64,000 nucleotides of DNA from an uncultured Prevotellaceae bacterium (GTDB taxonomy: Bacteria > Bacteroidota > Bacteroidia > Bacteroidales > Bacteroidaceae): the NCBI GenBank assembly GCA_902784615.1, contig CACZVN010000018.1, forward strand, positions 1-64,000, in the 5' to 3' direction. Shown piece by piece: positions 52,508 through 61,173 of the stretch. Position 1 is the first letter of the stretch, and each line of letters starts with the position of its first letter. Below the pieces are notes generated by a model. It did no database searches. It saw only the letters and a list, made by a program, of their open reading frames with translations, and had not been told where the DNA came from. The translations under genes and the position numbers were made by a program.

Positions 52508-54242
52508 GTGCGGTGTGGCGATGATCCGCCTGTTGAAGCCACTGTCGTATTACCAGAAGAAATACGGCACGTGGGCTTACGGGTTCAATAAACTCTATCT
52601 GATGATGGAGAAGCAGCATAACCGTGGGCAGGAGGGGGCAGGTATCGCCTCCGTCAGTCTGAATACGGAACCAGGCCGTGAGTACATGTTCCGTGAGAAG
52701 GCCGAGGGCAAGGACGCCATCACAGAGATCTTCTCACGGGTGACGGAGGAGATGAATGGTGAACTGCTGATGGGCCACCTGCGCTATTCCACCACAGGCA
52801 AGAGCGGACTGACGTTCGTGCACCCCTTCCTGCGACGTAACAACTGGCGGGCGAAGAACCTGTGCCTGTGTGGTAACTTCAACATGACGAATATCGACGA
52901 GGTCTTCCAGTTCCTGACGGCTCAGGGACAGTCACCCCGTATCTATGGCGACTCGTATATCACGTTGGAACTGATGGGCCACCGCCTCGACCGTGAGGTG
53001 GAACGGCTCTATGATGAGGCTAAGGGCAAGGGACTCGAAGGACTCGACATCACCAACTATATCGACGATCATGTGTCGATGGCCAATGTGCTGCGCAAGA
53101 CGATGGAGCACTACGATGGCGGCTATGTGATGTGTGGCTTGACGGGCAGTGGTGAGATGTTCTCTGTGCGTGATCCTTGGGGTATCCGTCCTGCGTTCTA
53201 TTATCGTGACGACGAGATCGTGGCCCTCGCCAGTGAGCGGCCTGTGCTGCAGACGACCTTCGATCTTCAGTATGAGGATATCCACGAACTGCAACCTGGT
53301 CAGGCGCTCATCGTGCGCCGTCATGGCGAAAGCAGTCTGGAACAGATCATGCCAGCCCGACAGTATAGTGCCTGCTCATTTGAGCGTATCTATTTCAGCA
53401 GAGGCTCCGACCGTGATATCTACCAGGAGCGTAAGCGGCTGGGCGAACAACTGACACAGCCCATCCTTAAGGCCGTCGATGGCGATGTCGATCACACCGT
53501 CTTTTCCTATATCCCCAATACGGCTGAGGTGGCGTATTATGGCATGACGGACGGCTTCCGTAAGTTGCATGGCGAGGTCAGGACGGAGAAGGTCGTCTGG
53601 AAGGATATCAAACTGCGCACCTTTATCTCAGCCAACTCCGAGCGCAACGACCTCGCCGCCCATGTCTATGACATCAGTTACGGTTCGCTGAAACCCTATG
53701 AAGATAACTTGGTGATTATTGACGATAGTATCGTTCGAGGTACCACCTTGAAGGAGAGTATCTTCAAGATCCTCGACCGTCTGCATCCTAAGAAGATCGT
53801 GATGGTGTCGAGTTCGCCCCAGATCCGTTATCCCGACTACTACGGTATCGATATGTCACGGCTGGAAGAGTTTTGCGCTTTCCGTGCCACGATGGCCCTC
53901 ATCGAAGAACGTGGCATGTGGCAGTTGGTGAACGACACCTATTTGGCCTGTAAGGCGGAACTTGCAAAGAAAGACCCCTCATCGTTGTGTAATCAGGTTC
54001 GCAGGATATACGAACCCTTCACGGTGGAGGAGATTAATCAGAAGATTGTGGAGATGCTTCGTCCTGAGGGTATGCAGACGCCTGTTGAACTCGTCTTCCA
54101 AAGCATCGAGGGTCTGCATGAGGCTTGTCCGAACCACCCTGGCGACTGGTACTTCACGGGTCGTTATCCGACTCCTGGTGGTACGAGACTCGTCAATCAG
54201 TCGTTCGTCAATTACGTAGATAACAAACTGAAATTATCTTAG
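52488..54242 (+). CDS. Amidophosphoribosyltransferase (PurF family, long Bacteroidales form)
   Basis: 584 residues, longer than the usual 470-500 of PurF. Class II amidotransferase with the catalytic Cys at residue 8 (MEQLKHE before CGVAMI), so a 7-residue leader must be removed. NRGQEGAGIAS, HLRYSTTG and CGNFNMTN follow. The phosphoribosyltransferase domain has the PRPP loop NLVIIDDSIVRGTT. Catalyses the first step of purine synthesis, or a related reaction; Bacteroidales often carry a second, shorter PurF elsewhere, so a specialised role is possible. Overlaps pyrG by 20 nt and the convergent dapL by 9 nt. Confidence 0.85.
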   Translation: MEQLKHECGVAMIRLLKPLSYYQKKYGTWAYGFNKLYLMMEKQHNRGQEGAGIASVSLNTEPGREYMFREKAEGKDAITEIFSRVTEEMNGELLMGHLRYSTTGKSGLTFVHPFLRRNNWRAKNLCLCGNFNMTNIDEVFQFLTAQGQSPRIYGDSYITLELMGHRLDREVERLYDEAKGKGLEGLDITNYIDDHVSMANVLRKTMEHYDGGYVMCGLTGSGEMFSVRDPWGIRPAFYYRDDEIVALASERPVLQTTFDLQYEDIHELQPGQALIVRRHGESSLEQIMPARQYSACSFERIYFSRGSDRDIYQERKRLGEQLTQPILKAVDGDVDHTVFSYIPNTAEVAYYGMTDGFRKLHGEVRTEKVVWKDIKLRTFISANSERNDLAAHVYDISYGSLKPYEDNLVIIDDSIVRGTTLKESIFKILDRLHPKKIVMVSSSPQIRYPDYYGIDMSRLEEFCAFRATMALIEERGMWQLVNDTYLACKAELAKKDPSSLCNQVRRIYEPFTVEEINQKIVEMLRPEGMQTPVELVFQSIEGLHEACPNHPGDWYFTGRYPTPGGTRLVNQSFVNYVDNKLKLS

Positions 54243-55466
54243 CCATTCTTTGATGCGCTCCAGGGCTTCCTCAGTCTTCTCGTGACTGCCGAAGGCAGTG
54301 AAGCGTACATAGCCCTCGCCACTGGGACCGAAGCCGACACCTGGGGTGCAGACGACGTGGGCACCATAGAGCATCTCTTCGAAGAACTTCCAACTGCTGC
54401 TGGTCTGGGGTGTCCTGACCCAGATATAGGGGGCATTCTCACCGCCATAGCATTCAAAGCCGAGTGAACGGAGGGTACTGAGCATCTTCTGTGCGTTCTG
54501 CATATAGTAGGCAATGGTGGTCTTGATCTGTTCCTTGCCATCAGGGGTATAGGTGGCCTCGGCAGCGCGCTGGGAGATATAGCTGGTGCCGTTGAACTTC
54601 GTACACTGACGACGGTTCCACAGGGGATTCAGGGGGATGCGCTCACCTGTCAGGGTGGCGGCTGTCACCTCCTTGGGTACGACGGTATAGCCACAGCGTA
54701 CACCTGTGAAACCGGCCGTCTTGGAATAACTGTGGAACTCAATGGCGCACTTCCTTGCGCCCCTGATCTCGTAGATGCTGTGGGGGATGCTGTCATCCTG
54801 GATGTAGGCCTGGTAGGCGGCATCGTAGAAGATGAGCGTGTCGTTCTTCAGGGCGTAGTTCACCCACTTGCGCAGTTCTTCCTTGGAGATGACGGTACCC
54901 GTGGGGTTGTTGGGGTAGCACAGGTAGATCACATCTACACGACGGTCAGGGATCTCTGGCACAAAGTTGTTCTCCGCCGTGCATGGCATATACAAGACGT
55001 TCGACCACTTCCCCTGTTCATCCTTCACGCCAGCGCGCCCGATCATCACGTTCGAGTCGATATAGACGGGATAGATGGGATCCGTCACGCCAATGGAGTT
55101 ATCCCAGCGGATGAGTTCCTGGATATTGCCCGTATCGCTCTTGGCACCGTCGTTGACGAAGATCTCATTGATGTCAAGGTGAATACCACGTGGCAGGAAG
55201 TCGTTCTTCAGGATCGCCTCGCGCAGGAAGTCGTAGCCCTGCTCAGGGCCATAGCCCCTGAAACCCTGCTGGGTGGCCATCTCGTCGGCGGCCTTGTGGA
55301 TGGCCTCGATGACGGCGGGAGCCAGCGGTTGTGTCACGTCGCCGATACCCAGACTAATCACGTCGGCCTTCGGGTGGGTGGTCTTGAAGGCATTCACCTT
55401 TTTGGCGATATCTGCAAACAGGTAATTGTTCGGCAGTTTCAGGAAATGGTCGTTTACTAATGCCAT
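54234..55466 (-). CDS. dapL: LL-diaminopimelate aminotransferase
   Basis: 410 residues. PLP enzyme of fold type I that converts tetrahydrodipicolinate to LL-diaminopimelate in one step. Signatures: SLGIGDVTQPLAPAVIEAIHKA, YGPEQGYDFLREAI, FVNDGAKSDTGNIQ, YLCYPNNPTGT, and the Schiff-base Lys in EFHSYSKTAGFTGVRCGY. Length and motifs fit the DapL family well. Transcribed alone from 55510-55517 with the operator-like palindrome at 55584-55620. Its 3' end overlaps the convergent purF-like gene. Confidence 0.95.
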   Translation of the reverse strand: MALVNDHFLKLPNNYLFADIAKKVNAFKTTHPKADVISLGIGDVTQPLAPAVIEAIHKAADEMATQQGFRGYGPEQGYDFLREAILKNDFLPRGIHLDINEIFVNDGAKSDTGNIQELIRWDNSIGVTDPIYPVYIDSNVMIGRAGVKDEQGKWSNVLYMPCTAENNFVPEIPDRRVDVIYLCYPNNPTGTVISKEELRKWVNYALKNDTLIFYDAAYQAYIQDDSIPHSIYEIRGARKCAIEFHSYSKTAGFTGVRCGYTVVPKEVTAATLTGERIPLNPLWNRRQCTKFNGTSYISQRAAEATYTPDGKEQIKTTIAYYMQNAQKMLSTLRSLGFECYGGENAPYIWVRTPQTSSSWKFFEEMLYGAHVVCTPGVGFGPSGEGYVRFTAFGSHEKTEEALERIKEWLR

Positions 55467-55509
55467 ATTATTTCTTTCTTTTTGGGATGAAGTTTGTCTG
55501 ATTCTGTTG

Positions 55510-55517
55510 CAAAGGTA
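55510..55517 (-). promoter_or_regulatory. dapL promoter -7 box
   Basis: TACCTTTG on the minus strand, 43 nt upstream of the ATG at 55466. Confidence 0.65.
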
Positions 55518-55583
55518 AGCCGTTTTGGAGGAAAACCCAAGAAATAGCGAACTTTTTTAATCTTCTTTTCTTTAATTTGTAAC

Positions 55584-55620
55584 AAATTGTAAGCAAAAAC
55601 CGTGCTTTTGCTTTTAAATT
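55584..55620. promoter_or_regulatory. Nitrogen-operator candidate at dapL
   Basis: AAATTGTAAG (10 of 10), 17-nt spacer with CCGT, CTTTTAAATT (7 of 10). Arm centres are 75 and 102 nt upstream of the dapL -7 box centre. Confidence 0.62.
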
Positions 55621-55682
55621 GTAATCATTTTGCGGGATATGGTGACATGAAAGGGGAGGGAGCAGAAAAAAATCCCTTATAA

Positions 55683-55714
55683 TTTGGCAATCTGCGCCAT
55701 TTTGCGTACTTTTG
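55683..55714 (+). promoter_or_regulatory. Promoter of the acyl-CoA synthetase operon (TTTG-N20-TACTTTTG)
   Basis: TTTG at 55683-55686 and TACTTTTG at 55707-55714 with exact 20-nt spacing, 23 nt before the ATG. Confidence 0.75.
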
Positions 55715-55737
55715 CACCCGAATAAACGAAAGTGATT

Positions 55738-57546
55738 ATGCAGACAAACAGTCATTTATCGCGACTCATCCATGATCAGGCCAAGAAATATGGTGATCGT
55801 GAGGTGCTGATCTATAAGGACTACGGCGGTTCGGAGTGGAAGTCATATTCGTGGAATCAGTTCTCGGATATGGTGAAGAAAGTGTCGAATGCCATGCTTA
55901 ACCTGGGTGTGAAAGTACAGGAGAATGTGGGTGTGTTCTCGCAGAACTCGGTCCAGTATCTTTTCTGTGATTTCGGCGCCTGGGGCATCCGTGCTGTGAC
56001 CATCCCCTTCTATGCCACGAGTTCAGAGCAGCAGATTCAGTTCATGGTCAGCGATGCGAAGGTGCGTTTCCTGTTTGTCGGTGAGCAGGAGCAGTACGAC
56101 AAGGCGCGTCGCATCTTCTCCACCTGTAGTACGCTGGAGCGCATCATCATCTTCGACAAGAATGTGCGTATCGCAGAACACGATGCCAACGCCATGTATT
56201 TCGACGACTTCCTGAAGTTGGGCGATAACTATCCCCGTCAGACGGAAGTGGAGTCGCTGCAGGCTCAGGCCTCGATGGACGATATCGCCAATATTCTCTA
56301 TACCAGTGGTACGACGGGCGACTCGAAGGGCGTGATCCTGACTTGTGGACAGTATTCCGCTGCCATGATCGCCAACGATAAGTGTGTGCCTGTGGGAGAG
56401 AACGACCGCGTGCTGAACTTCCTGCCCTTTACCCATATCTTCGAGAAGGGATGGAAGATCCTGTGTCTGACGGAGGGTGCACGCCTGATCGTGAACACCT
56501 ATCCGCTGGAGGTGCAGCAGTCGATGCGTGAGACCCATCCGACGTGTATGTCGTCCGTACCCCGCTTCTGGGAGAAGGTCTATATGGGTGTGCTGGAGCA
56601 GATCGACAAGGCCAGTGCACCGAAGCGTAAACTCTTCCTGCATGCGCTGAGTGTCGGTAAGAAGCATAATATCGACTACTTGTCAAAGGGCAAGCGTCCG
56701 CCCCTGGCCCTCCATCTGGAATATGAGATGCTGAATAAGACCGTGTTCTCGCTCGTCCGTAAGGAACTGGGACTGGAGAATGCGCATTTCTTCCCCACGG
56801 CAGGAGCCACGGTGAATCCGAAGGTGGAGGAGTTTGTGCATGCCATCGGTATCAACATGGTGGTGGGCTACGGTCTGACGGAGAGTCTGGCCACGGTGAG
56901 TTGTAACCATCTGGGTGAGCCTTATACCGTGGGTGGTGTGGGCATCCCCATTGAGGGCATCGACATCAAGATCAGCGACGAGGGCGAGGTGCTGCTGAAG
57001 GGTCCGACAATCACGAAGGGTTACTATAACCGTGAGGATCTGACCAAACAGGCCTTCACAGAAGACGGCTATTTCAAGACGGGCGACTCCGGCTATCTGA
57101 AGGATGGTGAACTGTTCCTGAAGGAGCGTATCAAGGATCTCTACAAGACCTCGAACGGCAAGTATATCGCACCACAGATGATAGAGTCGAAGTTGCTTGT
57201 TGACAAATACATAGACCAGATATGCATCATCGCTGACCAGCGTAAGTTCGTGTCGGCCCTGATCATCCCTGTCTATTCTCTGTTGGAGGAATATGCCCGT
57301 GAGCATCAGATCCCGTTCGAGAACCGTGAGCAGCTCTGTGCCAATGAGAAGATCAACGAGATGATGAAGGAGCGTATCGACACCCTGCAGCAACAGTTGG
57401 CCCACTATGAGCAGATCAAGCGTTTCACCTTGTTGCCCCATCACTTTTCGATGGAGAAGGGTGAGTTGACGAATACGCTGAAGATCCGTCGCCGTGTGCT
57501 CAACGAGAACTACAAGCGCGAAATCGATAAGATGTACGAGGAATGA
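55738..57546 (+). CDS. Long-chain fatty acid-CoA ligase (AMP-forming)
   Basis: 602 residues from the ATG at 55738; a GTG two codons upstream is the alternative. Adenylate-forming enzyme with ILYTSGTTGDSKGVILT (P-loop-like A3 motif), FFPTAGATVNPKVEEF, VVGYGLTESLATVS, GYFKTGDSGYLKDGELFLKERIKDLYKTSNGKYIAP (A7-A8 region) and a late Lys in LTNTLKIRR. Activates fatty acids to acyl-CoA on the cytoplasmic side of the membrane. Its TGA overlaps the prfB ATG. Confidence 0.9.
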   Translation: MQTNSHLSRLIHDQAKKYGDREVLIYKDYGGSEWKSYSWNQFSDMVKKVSNAMLNLGVKVQENVGVFSQNSVQYLFCDFGAWGIRAVTIPFYATSSEQQIQFMVSDAKVRFLFVGEQEQYDKARRIFSTCSTLERIIIFDKNVRIAEHDANAMYFDDFLKLGDNYPRQTEVESLQAQASMDDIANILYTSGTTGDSKGVILTCGQYSAAMIANDKCVPVGENDRVLNFLPFTHIFEKGWKILCLTEGARLIVNTYPLEVQQSMRETHPTCMSSVPRFWEKVYMGVLEQIDKASAPKRKLFLHALSVGKKHNIDYLSKGKRPPLALHLEYEMLNKTVFSLVRKELGLENAHFFPTAGATVNPKVEEFVHAIGINMVVGYGLTESLATVSCNHLGEPYTVGGVGIPIEGIDIKISDEGEVLLKGPTITKGYYNREDLTKQAFTEDGYFKTGDSGYLKDGELFLKERIKDLYKTSNGKYIAPQMIESKLLVDKYIDQICIIADQRKFVSALIIPVYSLLEEYAREHQIPFENREQLCANEKINEMMKERIDTLQQQLAHYEQIKRFTLLPHHFSMEKGELTNTLKIRRRVLNENYKREIDKMYEE

Positions 57547-58667
57547 TTACTCAAGATCAGTTGAAAGATGTGATGGAGAGGGCCGATGCCTTGTATCGGT
57601 ATCTCGAAATCGACAAGAAAAAGATAGAATACGAGGAGGAAGACCTCCGCACTCAGGCGCCTGACTTCTGGGAAGACCGCAAAAGGGCCGAGGAGCAGAT
57701 GAAGAAGGTGAAGGGCATCAAGAAGTGGATTGATGGCTACAATGAGGTGCGTACTATGGCCGACGAACTGCAACTGGCCTTTGACTTCTACAAGGAGGAG
57801 ATGGTGACAGAGGAGGAGGTCGATGACGATTATGCCAAGGCTGTCAAGGCCATCGAAGACCTGGAACTGATGAATATGCTCCGTCAGAAGGAGGATCCGA
57901 TGGATGCTGTGCTGAAGATCAACAGTGGTGCTGGTGGTACCGAGGCACAGGACTGGGCACAGATGCTGATGCGTATGTATATGCGTTGGGCTGAGGCCCA
58001 CGGTCATAAGGTGACGGTGTCGAACCTGTTGGAAGGCGACGATGCGGGCATCAAGAGCGTGACCATGCAGATCGAGGGTGGCGAATACGCCTACGGTTAT
58101 CTGAAGAGTGAGAACGGTGTGCACCGTCTGGTGCGCGTGTCGCCCTTCAATGCCCAGGGTAAGCGTATGACGTCCTTTGCCTCGGTGTTTGTATCTCCGC
58201 TCGTCGATGATACCATTGAGGTGTATGTCGATCCCGCCAAACTCTCTTGGGATACCTTCCGCTCGTCAGGTGCTGGTGGACAGAATGTGAACAAGGTGGA
58301 GTCGGGTGTGCGTCTGCGCTATTGGTACACCGATCCTGATACGGGCGAGGAAGAGGAAATCCTCATTGAGAATACGGAGACCCGTGACCAGCCGAAGAAT
58401 AAGGAGCGCGCCATGACGCTGCTGAAGTCACAACTCTACGACCGTGCGATGAAGAAGCGCCTGGAGGCTCAGGCTAAGATCGAGGCTGGCAAGAAGAAGA
58501 TCGAGTGGGGCAGTCAGATCCGTTCGTACGTCTTCGATGACCGTCGCGTGAAGGATCATCGCACCAACTATCAGACCACTGATGTCGATGCCGTAATGGA
58601 CGGTAAGATCGATGGCTTCATCAAAGCCTACCTCATGGAATTCCCCGTGAATGACGAAGAATCATAA
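57543..58667 (+). CDS. prfB: Peptide chain release factor 2
   Basis: 374 residues. Recognises UGA and UAA stop codons. SGAGGQNVNKV holds the GGQ catalytic loop, and VRVSPFNAQG holds the SPF codon-recognition motif, which marks RF2 rather than RF1. The reading frame is continuous: where many bacteria have a CTTTGAC +1 frameshift site after a Tyr-Leu near codon 20, this gene reads TATCTCGAA, so autoregulatory frameshifting is absent. ATGA overlap with the acyl-CoA ligase gene. Confidence 0.96.
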   Translation: MITQDQLKDVMERADALYRYLEIDKKKIEYEEEDLRTQAPDFWEDRKRAEEQMKKVKGIKKWIDGYNEVRTMADELQLAFDFYKEEMVTEEEVDDDYAKAVKAIEDLELMNMLRQKEDPMDAVLKINSGAGGTEAQDWAQMLMRMYMRWAEAHGHKVTVSNLLEGDDAGIKSVTMQIEGGEYAYGYLKSENGVHRLVRVSPFNAQGKRMTSFASVFVSPLVDDTIEVYVDPAKLSWDTFRSSGAGGQNVNKVESGVRLRYWYTDPDTGEEEEILIENTETRDQPKNKERAMTLLKSQLYDRAMKKRLEAQAKIEAGKKKIEWGSQIRSYVFDDRRVKDHRTNYQTTDVDAVMDGKIDGFIKAYLMEFPVNDEES

Positions 58668-58693
58668 CAATCAATAATTTATCATTAAAAACT

Positions 58694-58852
58694 ATGGCTC
58701 AAATTGCAAAAGCATCTAAGGCTACCCAGAAGAAGGAAGCCTATCAGAAGAAACAGGAAGACAGTGGCAAGAAAGTGCTGGAGTGGATCTTCGGCGTATT
58801 AGTCATTTTGGCTATCCTGTTTGTCATCTATTCTATTTGGATCGTTGCATAA
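58694..58852 (+). CDS. 52-residue single-span membrane peptide
   Basis: Open frame ATG at 58694 to TAA at 58850-58852. The first 26 residues are polar and Lys/Gln-rich (MAQIAKASKATQKKEAYQKK start); the rest is one hydrophobic helix (WIFGVLVILAILFVIYSIWI). It sits 26 nt after prfB and 3 nt before the CYTH gene, in phase with an operon. The tight packing and amphipathic/membrane split argue that it is real. I know of no assigned function. Similar short tail-anchored peptides are often subunits or modulators of membrane complexes. Confidence 0.65.
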   Translation: MAQIAKASKATQKKEAYQKKQEDSGKKVLEWIFGVLVILAILFVIYSIWIVA

Positions 58853-58855
58853 TTG

Positions 58856-59356
58856 ATGAGCGGACTTGAGATAGAGCGTAAGTTCCTTGTCCGTAACGAC
58901 GATTACAAGCGGCAGGCTTTCAGTAGCAGCCGCATTCAACAAGGTTATATCTGCAGTGGTCACGGTCGTACCGTCAGGGTGCGCATCCGTGACAACCGCG
59001 GATATCTGACCATCAAGGGTCCTTCTGATGCCAAGGGCCTCAGCCGTTATGAGTTTGAGAAAGAGATCACACTTGATGAGGCTCAGCACCTGATGAAACT
59101 TTGCGAACCAGGCGGTATTGATAAGACGCGCTGGCTCGTAAAGAGTGGCGATCACACCTTCGAGGTCGATGAGTTTTATGGCGACAACGAAGGGTTAGTG
59201 ATGGCCGAGGTGGAACTGCATTCGGAAGATGAGCCTTTTGTAAAGCCTGACTTCATCGGTCAGGAAGTGACAGGCGACCGTCGTTATTATAACGCTCACC
59301 TGACCAAGTATCCCTTTAAGACCTGGGGCGAAAACGCAGAATCAGCAGACCAATGA
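58856..59356 (+). CDS. CYTH-domain protein (triphosphate tunnel metalloenzyme)
   Basis: 166 residues from the ATG at 58856. LEIERKFLV is the ExExK signature at the N-terminus, followed by GRTVRVRIRDNRGYLTIKG, YEFEKEI and TFEVDEFYG with the alternating charged residues that line the tunnel. Such proteins hydrolyse tripolyphosphate or nucleoside triphosphates; a class IV adenylate cyclase role is less likely at this length. Its last 41 nt overlap the 3' end of the opposing VanZ-like gene. Confidence 0.88.
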   Translation: MSGLEIERKFLVRNDDYKRQAFSSSRIQQGYICSGHGRTVRVRIRDNRGYLTIKGPSDAKGLSRYEFEKEITLDEAQHLMKLCEPGGIDKTRWLVKSGDHTFEVDEFYGDNEGLVMAEVELHSEDEPFVKPDFIGQEVTGDRRYYNAHLTKYPFKTWGENAESADQ

Positions 59357-59711
59357 TGGCAGCCAGGGTGACACCTGTGGCATTGGCAGCGAAGTCGAGC
59401 CAGTCACCGTTGCGATGCCCTCCCGTACAATATTCCTGCAACAGTTCAAGGATACCACTCATCACAATGGGTGCCAGCCAAGCCCAAACAAATAGTTTCT
59501 TGTAATCTGGGGCATTGTGCTTACGTGCATACTCTATCCATAGGACGGTGAACGTACCACCGTACATGACGACGTGTACCCATTTGTCGATGAACCTGAC
59601 ATCGTCAAGGGGCGTTTCTGGGAAAAAGGGTACGAGAGAAAGGATCCATATCAGGACGATACAGATCACAGAAATAGGGTATTTTCTGATAAAATGACGG
59701 AGAAAATGCAT
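59316..59711 (-). CDS. VanZ-like membrane protein
   Basis: 131 residues, four hydrophobic helices. Family features: FIDKWVHVVMYGGTFTVLW in the second helix region, and GILELLQEYCTGGHRNGDWLDFAANATGV near the end, with the conserved Glu-Leu-Gln and Asp-X-X-X-Asn pattern. VanZ relatives are linked to teicoplanin resistance and cell-surface lipids, but most, including this one, are uncharacterised. Own promoter TAATTTTG at 59732-59739, back to back with that of the NSS genes. Confidence 0.78.
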   Translation of the reverse strand: MHFLRHFIRKYPISVICIVLIWILSLVPFFPETPLDDVRFIDKWVHVVMYGGTFTVLWIEYARKHNAPDYKKLFVWAWLAPIVMSGILELLQEYCTGGHRNGDWLDFAANATGVTLAAIIGLLILRFRPRS

Positions 59712-59731
59712 ATTTACTTTTAATTTCGATG

Positions 59732-59759
59732 CAAAATTAAGAAATTATTTATATTTTTG
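59732..59759. promoter_or_regulatory. Divergent -7 boxes for the VanZ-like and NSS genes
   Basis: TAATTTTG (minus, 59732-59739) and TATTTTTG (plus, 59752-59759) are separated by only 12 nt, so the two polymerase sites must overlap and probably exclude each other. Confidence 0.6.
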
Positions 59760-59778
59760 CAACGAAAAATGAAGAAAT

Positions 59779-61173
59779 ATGGATATGCTAACCCAACCTA
59801 TAAGCAGTCGGACTCCAGGCAAGCGGGCTAATTTCGGTAGCAAACTGGGTGTCATCTTGGCCACGGCGGGTTCTGCCGTTGGCTTGGGCAACATCTGGCG
59901 ATTCCCCTATATGACGGGACAGAATGGCGGAGCTGTGTTTATCATGATTTACGTGTTCTGTGTCTTGTTGCTGGGCATTCCCTGTATGATTAGTGAGTTC
60001 ATTATCGGTCGTCATGGTCGGGCCAATACGGCGCGTGCTTTCAGCAAGCTGGCGGGTGGCTCTCCATTCACGCTCATTGGCTATATGGGTGTGCTGACGG
60101 GTTTCTTGATCTCTGGCTATTACGCCGTGGTCTCGGGTTGGTGCCTTGAGTATGTCTGGGCCTCCATCGTAGGCCATCTGGAGGGCAATCCCGAGATGAT
60201 ATCGGAATATTTCACCACGTTCTCTGAGGACCCCATCAAACCCGTGTTCTGGACCATGCTCATCCTTCTGGCCACCTATCTCATCATCGAGAATGGTGTG
60301 CGCGACGGCATTGAGCGAGCCTCTAAACTGATGATGCCCACCTTATTTATATTATTGTTGATCATCGTGGTGGCTTCGTGTATGCTGCCGAATGCCGACA
60401 AGGGCATCGAATTCCTGTTCAAGCCCGATTTCTCGATGATCACAAGTGATGTGTTCTTGGGGGCTCTGGGTCAGTCGTTCTACTCGCTCAGCATTGCCAT
60501 GGGTTGCATCTGCACTTACGCCAGCTATTTCTCCAAGCAGACGAACCTGACATCTTCTGCTGCGCAGATCGGTGTGATCGACTTTCTGGTGGCCTTGTTG
60601 GCTGGCTTGGTTATCTTCCCCGCCGCCTTCTCCGTGGGTGTCAGTCCCGACAGTGGCCCCTCGCTGATCTTTATCACCCTGCCGAATGTGTTCCAGCAGG
60701 CCTTCAGTGGTATTACTGGTCTGGGCTATGCCGTATCTATCCTCTTTTACGCCCTGCTCTCGATGGCTGCCCTGACGTCGCTGATGTCGCTTCACGAGGT
60801 GAGCACAGCTTTCTTGGAGGAAGAGATGCGTATCTCGCGCAAGCGGGCTGCGCTCATCGTCACCATCTCATGCATGCTGGTGGGCACCTTCTGTTCACTA
60901 TCCTTAGGTGTTGGCAAGCATCTCACGCTCTATGGCAAGACCCTCTTTGACCTCTTCGATTTCGTCACCGGCCAGCTGTTCCTGCCTATTGTGGGCTTCC
61001 TCACTTGTATCTTTATCGGTTGGTTTGTGCCGCATAAGATCGTGCGTGCCGAGTTCACCAACTGGGGAACGTTGCGCAATGGAGGGCTGTTCCACATTTA
61101 TCTTTTCCTCGTGAAGTACGTCTGCCCCATCTGTATACTCTTCATTTTCCTCCACCAGTTCGGTTTGTTATAA
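59779..61173 (+). CDS. Neurotransmitter:sodium symporter (NSS) family transporter, copy 1
   Basis: 464 residues, about 11 membrane helices. LATAGSAVGLGNIWRFPYMTGQNGGA is the TM1 signature with the Na+/substrate-binding unwound section, and GQSFYSLSIAMG (TM6) and the TM8 region are also present. Prokaryotic members move amino acids (LeuT, TnaT, Tyt1) with sodium; the substrate cannot be read. The next gene, a close paralogue, begins with no intergenic base. Confidence 0.9.
   Translation: MDMLTQPISSRTPGKRANFGSKLGVILATAGSAVGLGNIWRFPYMTGQNGGAVFIMIYVFCVLLLGIPCMISEFIIGRHGRANTARAFSKLAGGSPFTLIGYMGVLTGFLISGYYAVVSGWCLEYVWASIVGHLEGNPEMISEYFTTFSEDPIKPVFWTMLILLATYLIIENGVRDGIERASKLMMPTLFILLLIIVVASCMLPNADKGIEFLFKPDFSMITSDVFLGALGQSFYSLSIAMGCICTYASYFSKQTNLTSSAAQIGVIDFLVALLAGLVIFPAAFSVGVSPDSGPSLIFITLPNVFQQAFSGITGLGYAVSILFYALLSMAALTSLMSLHEVSTAFLEEEMRISRKRAALIVTISCMLVGTFCSLSLGVGKHLTLYGKTLFDLFDFVTGQLFLPIVGFLTCIFIGWFVPHKIVRAEFTNWGTLRNGGLFHIYLFLVKYVCPICILFIFLHQFGLL

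Noticed and set aside
57590-57625. Programmed +1 frameshift in prfB
   Set aside because: The CTTTGAC-type site is absent and the frame is continuous from the ATG.
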